Shown here piece after piece: positions 25,519-36,629 of a stretch of 64,000 nucleotides of DNA. The notes beneath the pieces are model-generated. The model ran no database searches. It saw only the letters and a program-made list of their open reading frames with translations, and was not told the origin of the DNA. Origin of the DNA: Dolomedes plantarius (Eukaryota > Arthropoda > Arachnida > Araneae > Dolomedidae); contig OU015492.1 in NCBI GenBank assembly GCA_907164885.2, positions 201,016,120-201,080,119 of the forward strand, in the 5' to 3' direction. Every line of letters starts with the position of its first letter. The stretch's first letter is position 1. The position numbers were made by a program, and so were the translations under genes.

Positions 25519-25618
25519 NNNNNNNNNNNNNNNNNNNNNNNNNNNNNNNNNNNNNNNNNNNNNNNNNNNNNNNNNNNNNNNNNNNNNNNNNNNNNNNNNN
25601 NNNNNNNNNNNNNNNNNN
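25519..25618. other. Assembly gap (100 N)
   Basis: Exactly 100 N, the conventional placeholder for a gap of unknown size. Continuity across it is not established by the sequence. Confidence 0.99.
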
Positions 25619-26105
25619 CTGAACCATTGAGAGAGACGGGGAGGGGGGAGAGGAGGGGTTCAAGAGGTTGTTAGAAAGGGAGGTGTCACCTCCTATAGCC
25701 CCTTTGGTTACGTGCCTGGATAGAGGGTTTATTATCAGTATGACAAAGCGAAGAAGAATAGGCTATACTACCATTGTTCTACACATCTGTCGTCATCGCT
25801 GAAATGAGGAACTTTTACTTGGATTCACTTATATCACTTTCATTATCTATGAAATAGATAGGCACTGTTTGAACGTCATAACACTATACAATGATTTGCA
25901 ATCTGTAAACCCATGGATGACACCAGAATTTTCCACTGCAGGAACCAATTCCTCCACATAATCTGTATCATATTTAAAACTAAAACGTTTTCCCAGTTTC
26001 CTTATATAAACTTATTTGCTCGTTTCAAACGTCTAACTTACTTCCGGTATGTGTAATTGTCAAAAGACCACTATCAGACCTTTATAATTTCCTACCCCGT
26101 GGTTC
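25619..26105. other. Unassigned sequence after the gap
   Basis: It begins with a G-rich tract and then turns AT-rich. No gene is recognised. Confidence 0.5.
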
Positions 26106-26113
26106 CCGATGGG

Positions 26114-26707
26114 CAGGCCCAGATTTCCGCATGGGCAAGTGGGGCACTTGCCCAGGGCCCACAATATTATGGGGCCCCCTAATTTAATATTACATTATAC
26201 ATAATTTTGAAAAATTTGGTTTTTGGTTAATGCAGTAAATGGGGGCAGTGGCGGATACAGAAAAAAAATCCTGGGTGGGGCACAGTGCACCTACTGTAGT
26301 GAAAACATACTTACAACCATAAGCGTTTCTGGTTTATTTATTTATTTATTTTTAAAATTTATTTATTTATTTATTTAATTTTTTTGTTGGTGTGTTGTAA
26401 TAACTTCAGACTGATCTATTTTGAATTTCAAAAGAAAATTTCATGAATTAATTTATTAACATTAAAAGTAAATTAATAAATTAACACATTATTGTTATTA
26501 TTATTATTATTATTATTTCAAATTTTTGACTTGTTGGTCAAAAATTTTTAGAATTTCCGGTCCATATTTTGGGGGGACCTGGGTGAGTTTCCCATGTTCA
26601 TGTGGAAATCTGGTCCGGGGTTCACGCGCCCCCTCTGGATCTGTCCTTGGAGGGGGCCCCCAAGGTCTGCTGTGCCCAGGGCCCCATTGGATCAAAGTCG
26701 GGCCCTG
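26114..26707. mobile_element. hAT-type non-autonomous element with 8-bp duplication
   Basis: The perfect 8-base target duplication CCGATGGG is at 26106-26113 and 26708-26715. The ends are CAGGCCCAGATTT on the left and, reverse-complemented, CAGGGCCCGACTTT on the right. Subterminal GGGCCC-rich tracts match across the two ends. Inside, a fragment starting CAGTGGCGGATACAG (26246) resembles another MITE's terminus. No transposase is encoded; the long frames at 26513-26918 translate GC-rich repeat sequence. Confidence 0.85.
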
Positions 26708-26719
26708 CCGATGGGCGTT

Positions 26720-27665
26720 TAAATACACGACAGACCGGTGTGTAACATCTGTATTATGCCACCGAACGTCTTTATTCATATTACACACTGTACTTAATTT
26801 GCTTTCAGTAGTGCATCAAAATTTTTGTCAAGTCTGCCAACTCGAACCATGCTTGTATGTTTGTAGAGTTCGGAATTTATATAGACAGGGTTCCCACCTA
26901 TATCCGTTACCCCCTTAACTTCTGAACGGTGACAGCTTAGGCCATAAATTTGGTGTCTAGGTATAGTAAAAAGGCTGTGCGCTACTCGATGAGACAGCTT
27001 ACAACGCCATCTATCGGCAAATTTTGGAATTGACGTTTTTATCACAAGAACGGTACGAGATGCTGGAAAAAAGTCAATCACAAAGTTGTTCAGCATCATC
27101 GATTAGTAGAAAAGACACCTTGCGCACATTAATACTCAAAACTGAATGTAAAAAAGGAACATTTGTTTGATACTTGTTGAACATTACTGATGCCTCCGTA
27201 ACACCTGCCATGTTGCACAATGTGCAGCGAGAAATCCAGTCCAGAGAGCAAATGTATATAGTGGCTAATGGAGAGCATTTTCAGAAACATAAATAAATGA
27301 TCCTAAGATAGGGAAGTGCTTCAGTTTCTTTCTTCCACTCTTTATGACATGACAATTTTCGAAATCGTGACTAAACAAATGTTCATTTTCTACGTTTAGA
27401 TCTCGTATTGCCACAGATGAATTAGAGACCCTAGAATTATAGAATCTCTTCCTTTTTCAATAAAGGCTCCAGACATCATGTCGTTGATAAGGGCATAAGG
27501 CATAAGTATAGTGGATTTTAGGAAATTTCCATACTTCTCTTCTAACAAGGTCTAATATATAATACAGGCATATTTAGAAGAGCAAACGAAGCAATTTTGT
27601 ATCTGCAGCCTTTAGCAATAATCGTAATGACTTGGCCTGAAAGAGGAGTACAAATTTGAAGCTAC
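26720..27665. other. No gene recognised
   Basis: The part at 26810-27110 is GC-richer and includes ACGCCATCTATCGGC, a phrase often seen in dispersed insect repeats. Boundaries are not defined. Confidence 0.4.
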
Positions 27666-27670
27666 ATTGT

Positions 27671-27990
27671 AAAGGGCCCAGGATTGTCTAGTGATAGAGC
27701 GTTGGGCTTGGGACTGAGGGGGTGCTCAGTTCGAATCTCGACGAACGCCATTAAATATCGTAGTATCTAGGCCTTTCCATTAAATATCTTAGTATTTATG
27801 GGTCCGTTAAATCCGTAGACCGGAAAGTCCTTCTATGATGACAGAGGGTGGAAGGAGGTATCAGCCTCCTGGATCTCGCCCTTGGGGCTACTTGGTTAAA
27901 GTTGACGTGGTACCAGGGAGTGATGTTGGTTCACCTATACGGTGCACCCAATGTATTTAACCGCGTGAGAAGTGCCTCGCATTGGCAATC
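27671..27990 (+). mobile_element. tRNA-headed SINE (family 1), most complete copy
   Basis: The head includes TCTAGTGATAGAGCG (A box) and CAGTTCGAATCTC (B box, matching GWTCRANNC). The body carries CCATTAAATAT, AGACCGGAAAGTCCTTC and a 3' part with TGATGTTGGTTCACCTATAC. It serves as the empty-site reference for the copy at 7759-8855, which has a MITE inserted at its TTAA. Confidence 0.85.
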
Positions 27991-27999
27991 GTTTTAAAG

Positions 28000-28770
28000 T
28001 TAATAACGGCTTATTACATTATTTACGGACATTTTTCTTATTGGAACGTTTATATTTATGCCTAATTTGTGAACGAGTTATTCCGAATATTCCGTACAAA
28101 TCCTGCAACTGGGACGGTTTGGATGTTTGTTTTCATTTGAATATTCACTAAATGACAAGAAGAAAAAACCTTTCAATGTAGTAAGATATCGGCTGAAACT
28201 TGAGTTTTCTCTACTCTGTCGATAATGCAAAATGAATAAATAAGATAAGGCTGAAAGCTACGACACACGCCCACAGATTAAAACCTTGGATTTCGAAAGT
28301 AATAAGCGATAAAACTGTTTTTGTAATTCGCTAAAAAAACATTACAATCGGAATACATGCACTTTGGAATGAATCCTTCGATTTTGAAGCAAAACGTACA
28401 TTTCATTGAGGATGCGATTGTTAAATTATCTTTTCAGATCCAAAACAAACATTAATAAATAGGATGTTGACATAAAATTGAAATAATGTATTTTTTTTTC
28501 TTTTACTGAAAAGTGTTTCTTTGTAAAAACAGTTTTAAAAAATATCAATAACATTTTAAAAATAAAGCGTTTCTTTTATGTTCCCAAGATTTCAAGAAAG
28601 GGAAACTCTAAGGGCTTTTTAGACTAATGGAGTGTTTTCGATATTTTAACGGTATCTTATGTTACATATTTGGAGTAAATCAAAAATTTCTGTTTGGGGG
28701 GACAATCTACTGAATAAAATTTACAGATTATGCTTTTCCAAATTTAGATTTTAAAAAATATATAGTTTTT
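28000..28770. other. AT-rich stretch, nothing recognised
   Basis: No supported feature. Confidence 0.5.
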
Positions 28771-28776
28771 ATGTAC

Positions 28777-28980
28777 GTAGCCGCTTACACTGTATAGTGG
28801 TTAGCTTCACAAAATTCACCCAGTGTGTGCGGATTCGGATGCCGGACAAGGCTTGGATATCTCTTTACTGTTCTCTCATAGGGAACAACGCTGGCTCAGC
28901 TACTGGGTATTCCCACAGGTATAATGAAACTAGAAATAGTCGCGTTGTTTATGGCCGAATATCCTCTGGAAACTGCATTG
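28777..28980 (+). mobile_element. tRNA-headed SINE (family 3, Asp/Glu-tRNA-like head)
   Basis: GTAGCCGCTTACACTGTATAGTGGTTAGC carries a TATAGTGGTTAGC A-box region like that of tRNA-Asp/Glu. A second copy is on the - strand at about 43165-43365. GCGGATTCGGATGCC may be a degenerate B box. It ends near a short (TA)n. Confidence 0.65.
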
Positions 28981-28994
28981 AATATATATATATA

Positions 28995-29756
28995 CACAGG
29001 GTGGTCATAAATTTTTTTTGCCGATATAAGGACCTCTAGTGGCCGTTCCGTTCAGACGATCGAGATGAGATTTCAGATATAGTTATTATGAGGTATGTAC
29101 TCGGGATTTTGTGAACGGTAACATAATGGCGCTCACGGTTACGGTTATAGGTACAGAAACTCGAAATTTTTGAATGGCAGCGCCCACTTTTTCCCGTCGC
29201 AAAATGCTCAAAGCATGCGAAAACCCTAAATAGCGTTTTAACGGTACATGTATCACAAAAAACGGACGTGTTATGCACGCATAAAAAACAGCTCTTCGAA
29301 CGACCATCAAAAACATGATCGGGCGCCAGGAGGAAATTTGCATATGACAGAGGCAAGTCAGCAGTCACTGATGACAACACAGGTCGGACAAAAGAAAACT
29401 TTATTTAGATTACACATTTTCCACATGGGTGCCATCATCGTGTTTTTGTTTGCTGTTCGCAGAGCTGCTTTTTGAGCGTGCATAACGAGTCCGCTTTTTG
29501 TGATACGCGTACCGTTCCAACGCTCTTTAGGGTTTTCGCATGCGCTGAGGATTTTGCAACGAGAAAAAGTGGACGTTGCCTTTAGAAAATTTCGAGTTTC
29601 TATACCTATAACCGTAACGTGAGCGCCACTTTGTTGCCTTTCACAGAATCCCTAGATCATACCTCTGAATAACTATATCTGAAATTTCATCTCGATCGGT
29701 TCAACGGAATAGCCGCTAGAGTTCCATATATGCAAAGTTTTTCATGACCACCTCGT
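28995..29756. mobile_element. Foldback transposon with about 340-bp inverted arms
   Basis: The left arm (28995 to about 29345) and right arm (about 29410-29756) are reverse complements over most of their length. Matching landmarks include AGGGTGGTCAT/ATGACCACCT, TTTCAGATATAGTTATT, TGGCGCTCACG, GAAACTCGAAATTTT, GCATGCGAAAACCCTAAA and GTTATGCACGC. A spacer of about 65 bases separates the arms. The open frames at 29036-29475 are arm sequence and should not be annotated as genes. A transcript through it would form a very long hairpin. Confidence 0.85.
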
Positions 29757-29959
29757 ATATATGAGAAGAAATACATACTTTTTGGATTTCAAACGATGTA
29801 TATGTCATCTCATTCTACTTCACGTAAAATTCATTAAGGTTTTTATTTGTCTCATTCGAGAACTAAAATCTTATAAAGCAAACCTTATATAACCGACAAG
29901 CCCGGTACAACCGACTTCTCAATAGCTTGGACAACTGTTTTTTTTCCCGCTTTAACCCG

Positions 29960-30070
29960 TGCTAATTCATTTTCTCAAAACTTAATGTCTCAGCAAAATT
30001 CTAACTCATCAGATCCTGAAAAATCCTAACTTAAACTTCCTAAGATTGGGTTAATAAAATTTTATCGCTT
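29960..30070 (+). pseudogene. Small BEL/Pao-like gag fragment
   Basis: TTCATTTTCTCAAAACT, CAGATCCTGAAAAATCCTAA and CTTCCTAAGATTGGGTT closely repeat a stretch of the gag remnant at 36355-36445 (minus), here in the opposite orientation. Stops interrupt it. Confidence 0.55.
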
Positions 30071-30331
30071 TTAGGTTAATAAAAAATAATTCATTGACAT
30101 TGTCAGTTTAGAAAAAATGCGCTCAGCTGCTGCTACATTTACAGGTAGTGTTAGAATAATTCTTACAGCTATACCAACGTTTGGAAATAAGCATTGAAAA
30201 TATATTTCTCATGACCTCAAATTCAGCGGTTTATAAAAAAAGAGTCTGTAAATATTTGCTTATATTGGTATATATATTTTTTTATATAAATTTCATCATA
30301 TATTAGATTAGACTATTAATATTTTTTCGTT

Positions 30332-30690
30332 GAGGACGCGGTGGTCCGGTTGGCAAAGGGTTAGTGATCTGAACGTCGCTGATTCGATGCCCGTCGCTGT
30401 CAAAAACCCCGATGTGTGCATTAATGGCGGCTGGTGCACGGAAAAAAATATGTTGTAGCTGCAATAAGCTCCAAGTTCCGAAAATACCTCTGGAGGTGAG
30501 GGGTCAAGTGTTCCCGTCTAGTCACTTGACTCGGATCAAAATTACGGGACCGATGTTCTTCGAGGTTAAGTCTGTCTTCAGCCCTAGTGGTACCTCGCCT
30601 TAAAGTGAAGCTGCTTACTACCCTTCGCCATGGACCATGGTCCTTTGGACTTGATGTAGACTTTCAGACACCCAGAGGATTGGAAACAAC
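30332..30690 (+). mobile_element. tRNA-headed SINE (family 4) with 13-bp target duplication
   Basis: ATATTTTTTCGTT flanks the element exactly (30319-30331 and 30691-30703), the hallmark of LINE-mediated insertion. The head GGTGGTCCGGTTGGCAAAGG and the phrase CTGATTCGATGCCC give the pol III A and B boxes. The 359-base body ends GGATTGGAAACAAC. The frame at 30412-30603 is not a gene. Confidence 0.88.
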
Positions 30691-30793
30691 ATATTTTTTC
30701 GTTATTTGTTAAAAATTTTATCGTTTTACGATGTCTCATTTTGGCGCTTATATCAATTCGGCGCCTGAGGCGGTCTCCTCGCTGCTCCTTGGA

Positions 30794-30975
30794 TGCCAGG
30801 GGATGGCCGAATGGCTAGGGCGCTGGCATTCGGTTCAGATCCTGTGGGTTCGAGTTCCACTGTTGGTATGGATGTTTGTAGCTGCTCGGAATCAGCTTTA
30901 AACTGTAGGTCCCAGTCTAATTAGCTCTCGTGTAGCAAAAAGTTAACCGTAGTCAGCTTTTCCAAACCAAACCTC
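30794..30975 (+). mobile_element. tRNA-headed SINE (family 2), fuller copy
   Basis: GGATGGCCGAATGGCTAGGG and GTGGGTTCGAGTTCCACTG give intact-looking A and B boxes of the Leu/Ser tRNA kind. It aligns with 20803-20996 through TGGTATGGATGTTTGTAGC and CTCGTGTAG. It lies about 90 bases after the family 4 SINE, on the same strand. Confidence 0.85.
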
Positions 30976-31105
30976 GCCGCTCACCTACGAGACCGGTCCT
31001 GCATAACACTGAATCTGCAGCCGCATGGTGTAGACAGGCGTTTGCGAGATCCGACCACTTTCAGTTTCGAGTTGAGATCCTACGAAATCATAAAGGATAT
31101 CTCCC

Positions 31106-31380
31106 TGAAGATTCCGGGACACAATTTAACCTTTCAAACAAAATATCCTGGGACGCAGGGGACATCATCGCAATTAAAACGTCGCTGCTTTGCAAAAAAT
31201 CGCATTATCACGGGGTGAAGACTAGTCTTGAACCGAGATCAATCTGGATCTAAGAAAATGGCTAAGACTTTTCTAGAAGCACCTTTAAGTCTCAGGATCC
31301 GAATTAACCGTTCAAACAAAACTGCGTGGTGCAGATGACATCACATCATTTCTACCAACGTCGCTTCCCGAAGATCGGTA
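31106..31380 (+). repeat. Diverged tandem duplication, unit about 180 bp
   Basis: TTTAACCTTTCAAACAAAAT...CATC...AACGTCGCT near 31120-31195 is echoed by ATTAACCGTTCAAACAAAAC...CATC...AACGTCGCT near 31302-31370. No coding function was seen. Confidence 0.5.
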
Positions 31381-31399
31381 TTAAAACTTGCCGTAAAAC

Positions 31400-32394
31400 G
31401 AGATTTCTCGTTTCCGGAGAGTGTTCACTAAGAAATACGCCTTTCACGAAAATACGTTTGTCTTGATATTTACACAAATTATTTTGCTATTACGTTCCTG
31501 AGAATTCAAAATTTCGAAAAATGGTATATAGTAAAAATAAAATTGAGGAAAAATTCAAAACACACATTATTAATACCTTTTATTAAACTGTTGTGAAAAA
31601 CGGTAAAAAAGAGAAGAAACAAAATTAGATTTTTTAAAATATTCGGAAATCAGAATATTTTGAATAATAGGGACCGAAAATATGCATTCTTGAGACACTT
31701 TTATTTACCAAATTATCGGGAGATTAAACCTTCATTTAAATTCGAATGTAAAGGATACCCCATTACATAACAATACATTCTTTCTATATATATCAGTAGG
31801 TGAGTAAATACTGTCCCGAGAAAATTCCATTTTTTTCTCCCCCCCCCCCCCCTCGCCTAAAGCCTTCACCTGACACCAGGTCAACAATCAGGTCTGTAGT
31901 TGCTGCTCATGTTCAGGAAGGAAATTCGGGGAAGTGTGGAAATAACAGCCTTCGGCAGGAACATTTCCGTACTCACGCTCTGGGACTGATAAGCAATTCC
32001 ATTAATTATACCTTTCATTACTTGCGTTATCGTAAACCTGATACCGTAAGTGATAGGTAAAACATGAAGGGCTGATAGCTCGATTCATTTGGTTCCTTCC
32101 AGATCGAAAAATAGGTTAGGCAAAACTTTGACATTTATGATAAGCCATGGCCAATAAATAAGAGTGCTTGAAGGCCACATGTGGTAGTCTTATCTGACAG
32201 CACAGCAGGATAAGTCAACTTGGTCTACTCTTGCCCTTTTGGGTTCTAGAACGCTTTTCGAGAACTGCACTGGATCAGTTGGTTCCCCAGCTGAGTAAGT
32301 ATTGTTTATTTTGAATGTTGAACGTGACCTAATCTGTTAAAAATGACAGAAGGCTAACCGATCTTTCAAATTTGGAACTTCATTTTCTGATATA
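31400..32394. other. No gene recognised
   Basis: A C14 run lies at about 31838. The frame at 31800-32060 begins in low-complexity sequence and shows no family features. Confidence 0.5.
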
Positions 32395-32402
32395 TACTCT
32401 AT

Positions 32403-32582
32403 CAGTGTCGCACCCAGGAGGGGGGGCTGCCCCCCCAAAGAAATAGAAATTGCATTATTAATATTGATTTTGCATTATAATATTTTAATCCGTTCATCTC
32501 GCCCCCCCCCCATGCATTATAAATATCTTTATCCGTTCATCTCGACCCCCCCCCCCAAGAAAAAATCCTGGATGCGCCACTG
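32403..32582. mobile_element. 180-bp hAT-type MITE with 8-bp duplication
   Basis: TACTCTAT is duplicated exactly at 32395-32402 and 32583-32590. The ends are CAGTGTCGCACCCAGGA and, reverse-complemented, CAGTGGCGCATCCAGGA. The interior is a two-copy tandem repeat (GCATTATAA..AT.TTTATCCGTTCATCTCG followed by poly-C). Confidence 0.9.
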
Positions 32583-32599
32583 TACTCTATTATTGAACT

Positions 32600-33300
32600 T
32601 ATTTCGAGATATCAATGGGTTGCACATTTTATGTATGATATATTTGCACATCATTTAGTAATAATAGTATAAATCGTTATTCTTTCAACCCAAACATCCA
32701 CTTTCGTCTTGCATAAAATTGATTTGCGATTCCTGTTTGAAGAAAATAATTATTTCAGAAAAAGAATTGCATAACATTTTTTAAGGAAAGAAATTTAAAG
32801 ATTTTGAACATAAATACCGTATAAGGAGCCATGAGTTAACGTGTGTTTACATAAAGAAGGAAATTTCTTTATTTCTTGTAACAGTTTTCTAAGTATGCAA
32901 GATACACTCAACAAAAATAATATGCTAAATTCACTGCTTCATTGAAAATTTGTCAACTTGTATTTTAACAATTTTGATTCAAAAAGTTGGAAACATTTTA
33001 ATATCAACTTTTGTTAAACTTTCAGCTTCAAAAGTCAGTTTTTTTTATTAAATATAATCGCCTCTTAATCGTTTAGTACTAAACTGTTATACTAATTTAC
33101 AAATATAAAGAATTAAGTTGAATATAGTGAATAAGTTCACTAATTTAAAAATTCAACGCCATTAAAGTAAGATTGTTTTTTTCTTTCATTATTAAAAAAA
33201 TTCATTCCCGTCAAAACTCGCCAAAATGAATGGTGGAAATCCGAGTAAAAATTTTGCCACCGAAAATGTTATTGCTACTCATATTTGTTACCCATATCAG
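32600..33300. other. AT-rich stretch, nothing recognised
   Basis: No supported feature. Confidence 0.5.
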
Positions 33301-33305
33301 AGTTT

Positions 33306-33440
33306 ATGAGGTTGGCATCATTAAAAGATGTAGAAAGAGAGAGTCCAGATGACGCCGAGTTTACGCAAAACGAAGTTATCTGCTATTTCGAGAAGAAGAG
33401 GTCTGATAACTTTTTAAGACTTACCAGGGCTGATATTTGA
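33306..33440 (+). CDS. Possible short coding fragment, unknown
   Basis: A 44-codon frame (open further upstream without an ATG) has a balanced, non-AT-driven composition with charged segments such as KDVERESPDDAEF and CYFEKKRSDNF. That is unusual here, where chance frames are rich in Lys, Asn, Ile and Phe. No family is recognised, and no splice or promoter signal supports expression. It could be a remnant of a transposon gene or a chance frame. Confidence 0.25.
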   Translation: MRLASLKDVERESPDDAEFTQNEVICYFEKKRSDNFLRLTRADI

Positions 33441-33449
33441 AAAGTAGAC

Positions 33450-34860
33450 TATTTAGTTCTGTTTTAGAAAACCTTGCTTTTCAGAGCAACCGTTAAATAA
33501 AGTTAATTTACGTAGTGATATTTTGCAAATATTTACATGATGATATTTTTGTAAAATCGTTTTATGGTGCAAACGATTTCCGACTGACGTTGTGACCTTT
33601 TGATGATTCGAAGGCGATTCGGAATCATTCCAGTCGAAACCGTACTTCTAAGTTTGAAATTTAATATTTTCGCGGGCTAGCAGTATGCGATCTGCTACTC
33701 ATGCGGGCTAACAAAACTGTAGGTTAGACTTAAGCTATGACGTTTGGTACGTTAGGTGCATTAAATGTATTTTGATTTATGGCAGTACATCTGTTGATGG
33801 TATCGGTAATCTTCAATCTTGCACTGTTAAGCTACCAGAAATTTTCCTTGCAATTTTTTTTTCTAATCACAGATTAGCAAATGCATATATTTTGATTATT
33901 CTTTTGCATATGAAAATAGGACTTTTTAAATGCAATATGCGTGTTTATCAAAAATTACTAATTTTAACTTAACTTTTTCAAAACACAATTTAATTTTCAA
34001 ACGATAAACATCAATAATTTAATGCCCTGTATACAAGTAACAATGGGAAACTTTAAACTTTAGTAACTTAAAATTTTATCTACAAGCTCCTATCATAAAC
34101 ATCTACCTTCATAGGAGGAAAGGGGGAAAAAAAAGGCCTAGGACTTAGTGTGCTCGGCTCGATTCTGGACAAGCGCCACTGTATGATCTTGAGTCTAATC
34201 CGGGTATTTATACGTCAGATCTGTAGGCCGAAAAGTCTAACTATTAAAGATTAATTAAATAAAAACTATTATGTTTCTGTAAGAGCGCAGAACTTTGTGC
34301 AGTAAAAACGGCGCAATTCTTCAGATCTGAATCGATGTGTTTCCTGCAGCGATCGCTGGCTTTACGTCACATGACATATGCTATGCAAAGTATGTATGCT
34401 GTCAGTCGGTGCGTCCTTATATTTTTTACTGTTGCTGACGGAAATAAGGTGTTTTTATAGCTTTCCAGCTATTGGTAAGAGAAAGGAAATGAATCATTAT
34501 ACTATATTTATTATGCCTTTGTATGTTACGGAAGTGATTTGTAATACTCAGTAGTCATGATTATTAATCATTCAAAGAAAATCATCCTACCGCATTTTTC
34601 ATTAGTTTATTTTTCTCTTGGCACGCTACCAGGAATTAAAAAAATCGGGATTTGATGGAACAGATAAGTGAGAAAAGATGTACGAAAGCTTTACTTCTCA
34701 GTTATATAGCCATAGAGGGATGTTTGATTTTAATTAAATACAAATGATTTTAATTAAATGTAATATTTAATTAAATCAAAATGGTTTCGTAGTTATTTTT
34801 GCTGAGCAGTATTGAAAATTCCAATGGAAGGATATTTCGGGCTGAAGAGATACCTTTCGG
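33450..34860. other. No complete gene; a SINE fragment lies at 34130-34245
   Basis: At 34130-34245, GGCCTAGGACTTAGTGTGCTC, GACAAGCGCCACTGTAT and TGTAGGCCGAAAAGTC resemble a truncated family 1 SINE. Elsewhere nothing is recognised. Confidence 0.45.
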
Positions 34861-34861
34861 A

Positions 34862-34942
34862 ACAATTGGCAGAGTTTTCGCGACCCCAAAATTCTGTTAT
34901 GGGGTCGCGACCCATAGTTTAAGAAGCCCTAATTTAGAACTT
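34862..34942 (-). mobile_element. hAT-like terminus fragment
   Basis: Read on the - strand it starts AGGGCTTCTTAAACTATGGG then TCGCGACCCC, the GGGTCGCGACCC pattern of hAT ends in many animals. The opposite end and a duplication were not found. Confidence 0.45.
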
Positions 34943-34989
34943 TCTTTTCCTCTCACTCGGTCAATGGCCCATCTGGTTTAATTACATTA

Positions 34990-35485
34990 CGAAGATCACT
35001 AAATAAGACTTCTTCCCTATCCCCTAACAGACCGAGTACAGGTGAGCGTTTATATTTGACCACTGACTCTTTAAAATTAGTGTATTCTCATCCTCGTGGA
35101 GAGGTAATTTTAATATTCTGTTTAAAATCTGGACACAAAATTATAAAGTGCTTTTTTCATACAATGGACGCTTCTTTTACAATTTTTCGATTGGAGTCCA
35201 GGCTTTAGACAGGAAAACAAAACAAAACATTTCTTGCTTTTCAAAAGGTTTATTCTACCGTAGTAAGGTAAATTTTGTCTGTGATAGCAATATTTACTTT
35301 CATGCAATTTTCAACAATCTATGAAACTAAATTTTGGGGTTTCTTTTGCATTTAATAATAAGTCATTGGCTGTAGGAGTAGATGAAAACTCAATTTCTCT
35401 GCACTTTTGCCTTTTGAGTGAAAGGTAATTTTGTTTTATGCCTTCCTTGACAAGTGAAATGCGCTCTCATCTTCGATTCCCAATC
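34990..35485. other. Unassigned, possibly decayed retrotransposon 3' to gag
   Basis: On the - strand this follows the gag remnant. No pol motif (protease, reverse transcriptase or integrase) could be recognised. Confidence 0.35.
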
Positions 35486-35489
35486 TGAG

Positions 35490-36620
35490 AAATATTGAAA
35501 ATCGTGATAACGTAAATGTCCTATTCTTTACCTATAGAAGAATTTCTCAGCCAGATTCTAAGTATATCTTTAGGGGCACAAGATTCTGCCCCAAAGAAAA
35601 AAACATGGCAGCATATTTGTCCGAAGACCTGTCAATCGATTCTAGGGACCTCAAATATGACACTCGTTGTAGTAAAGTTGAGTTACATTTGTTTTCGATT
35701 TTAAATTTTTAGCATTTTTTGCTACTACTCCCAGGAGCTCTCGAACATAAAACTCTCCAAGAAGCTCCTCACCGTCAGTTGTTCTCAAAGCTAAAACTGC
35801 TTTCATTGCCATGTGATTCTCTGCAATAGATGGATTACTATTATTTCCTTAACCTTACTTACTACCCTAAAATATGCACTGTATTAAATATTGAAATTTA
35901 TCCTTTAATTCCATCTGTTTGTCTTCGTGGATTCTCCAGAAGGACAATCAATCTTCAATGTCACTAAAAAATTGTATTAACCCTCTCTTTTTTTTTTTTT
36001 TTTTTTTTTTACTAATCCCAGATTGTCTAGCAAGGCTAGACAATCTCCATAAAACCAAAAATTTCCAAAAAGTCTAAAATCAGTAGAGACCTTTCATCAA
36101 CCCTTTCTTAGGAAGTTTAAATTATTCAGGATCGAATAACTTAAAATTTTATTGAGACAATAACTTTTATGAAAATGATATTACATGGATTTGATCTATA
36201 TCAAATTTTTCCAGATTTCTTCAACAATTTCAATTTCTTCTCCATATTTCTCTGTTTCTTTAATTTATCTTCTAATTCCATCTGTTTATCTTTGTGGATA
36301 CTACTGAACTGGCTCCAGAAGGAAAACCAATCTTTAATTTCACCACCAAATTTTACGAACCCATTCTTAGGAAGTTAGGATTTTTCAGGATCTAATGAGT
36401 TAGAATTTTGCCGACATTCAGTTTTGAGAAAATGAATCATCACGGGTTATAGAGATATCAATTTCTTTCAGATATTATTCAACAATTTGAAGTTCTTCGC
36501 CATGTTTGGCTGTTTCTTATCATCTCGCAACAATAATTTTAACACATCGTTATCCCTTTCAGTTAAACGAGAATATATTCTCTCAGAAGAAGCAAACTGG
36601 GTTTCAATTTCATTTATTTT
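35490..36620 (-). pseudogene. BEL/Pao-like retrotransposon gag remnants
   Basis: Translations of the - strand, split over several frames, give the order expected of a BEL/Pao gag: ERDNDVLKLL (about 36.56 kb), GGEIKDWFSFWSQF...IHKDKQMEL (about 36.3 kb), a second IHEDKQMELKDKFQYLIQ (about 35.9 kb, with the preceding Trp now a stop), LLGEFYVRELLGVVAKN (about 35.75 kb), then SCAPKDILRIWLRNSS (about 35.56 kb). The DW..FW...IH.DKQMEL segment occurs twice about 400 bases apart, with matching noncoding flanks, so part of gag was duplicated. A poly-T run at 35988-36010 lies between. It is heavily frameshifted and cannot make protein. LTRs were not found. Confidence 0.7.
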
Positions 36621-36629
36621 AACAATACA

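Noticed and set aside
26513..27099. Opposite-strand frames of 91-130 codons
   Set aside because: They overlap a hAT-type element with exact 8-bp duplications and a GC-rich repeat; no protein motif is seen.
29036..29475. Four overlapping frames of 75-114 codons
   Set aside because: They fall in the arms of a foldback element. Mirror-image arms keep both strands open by symmetry.
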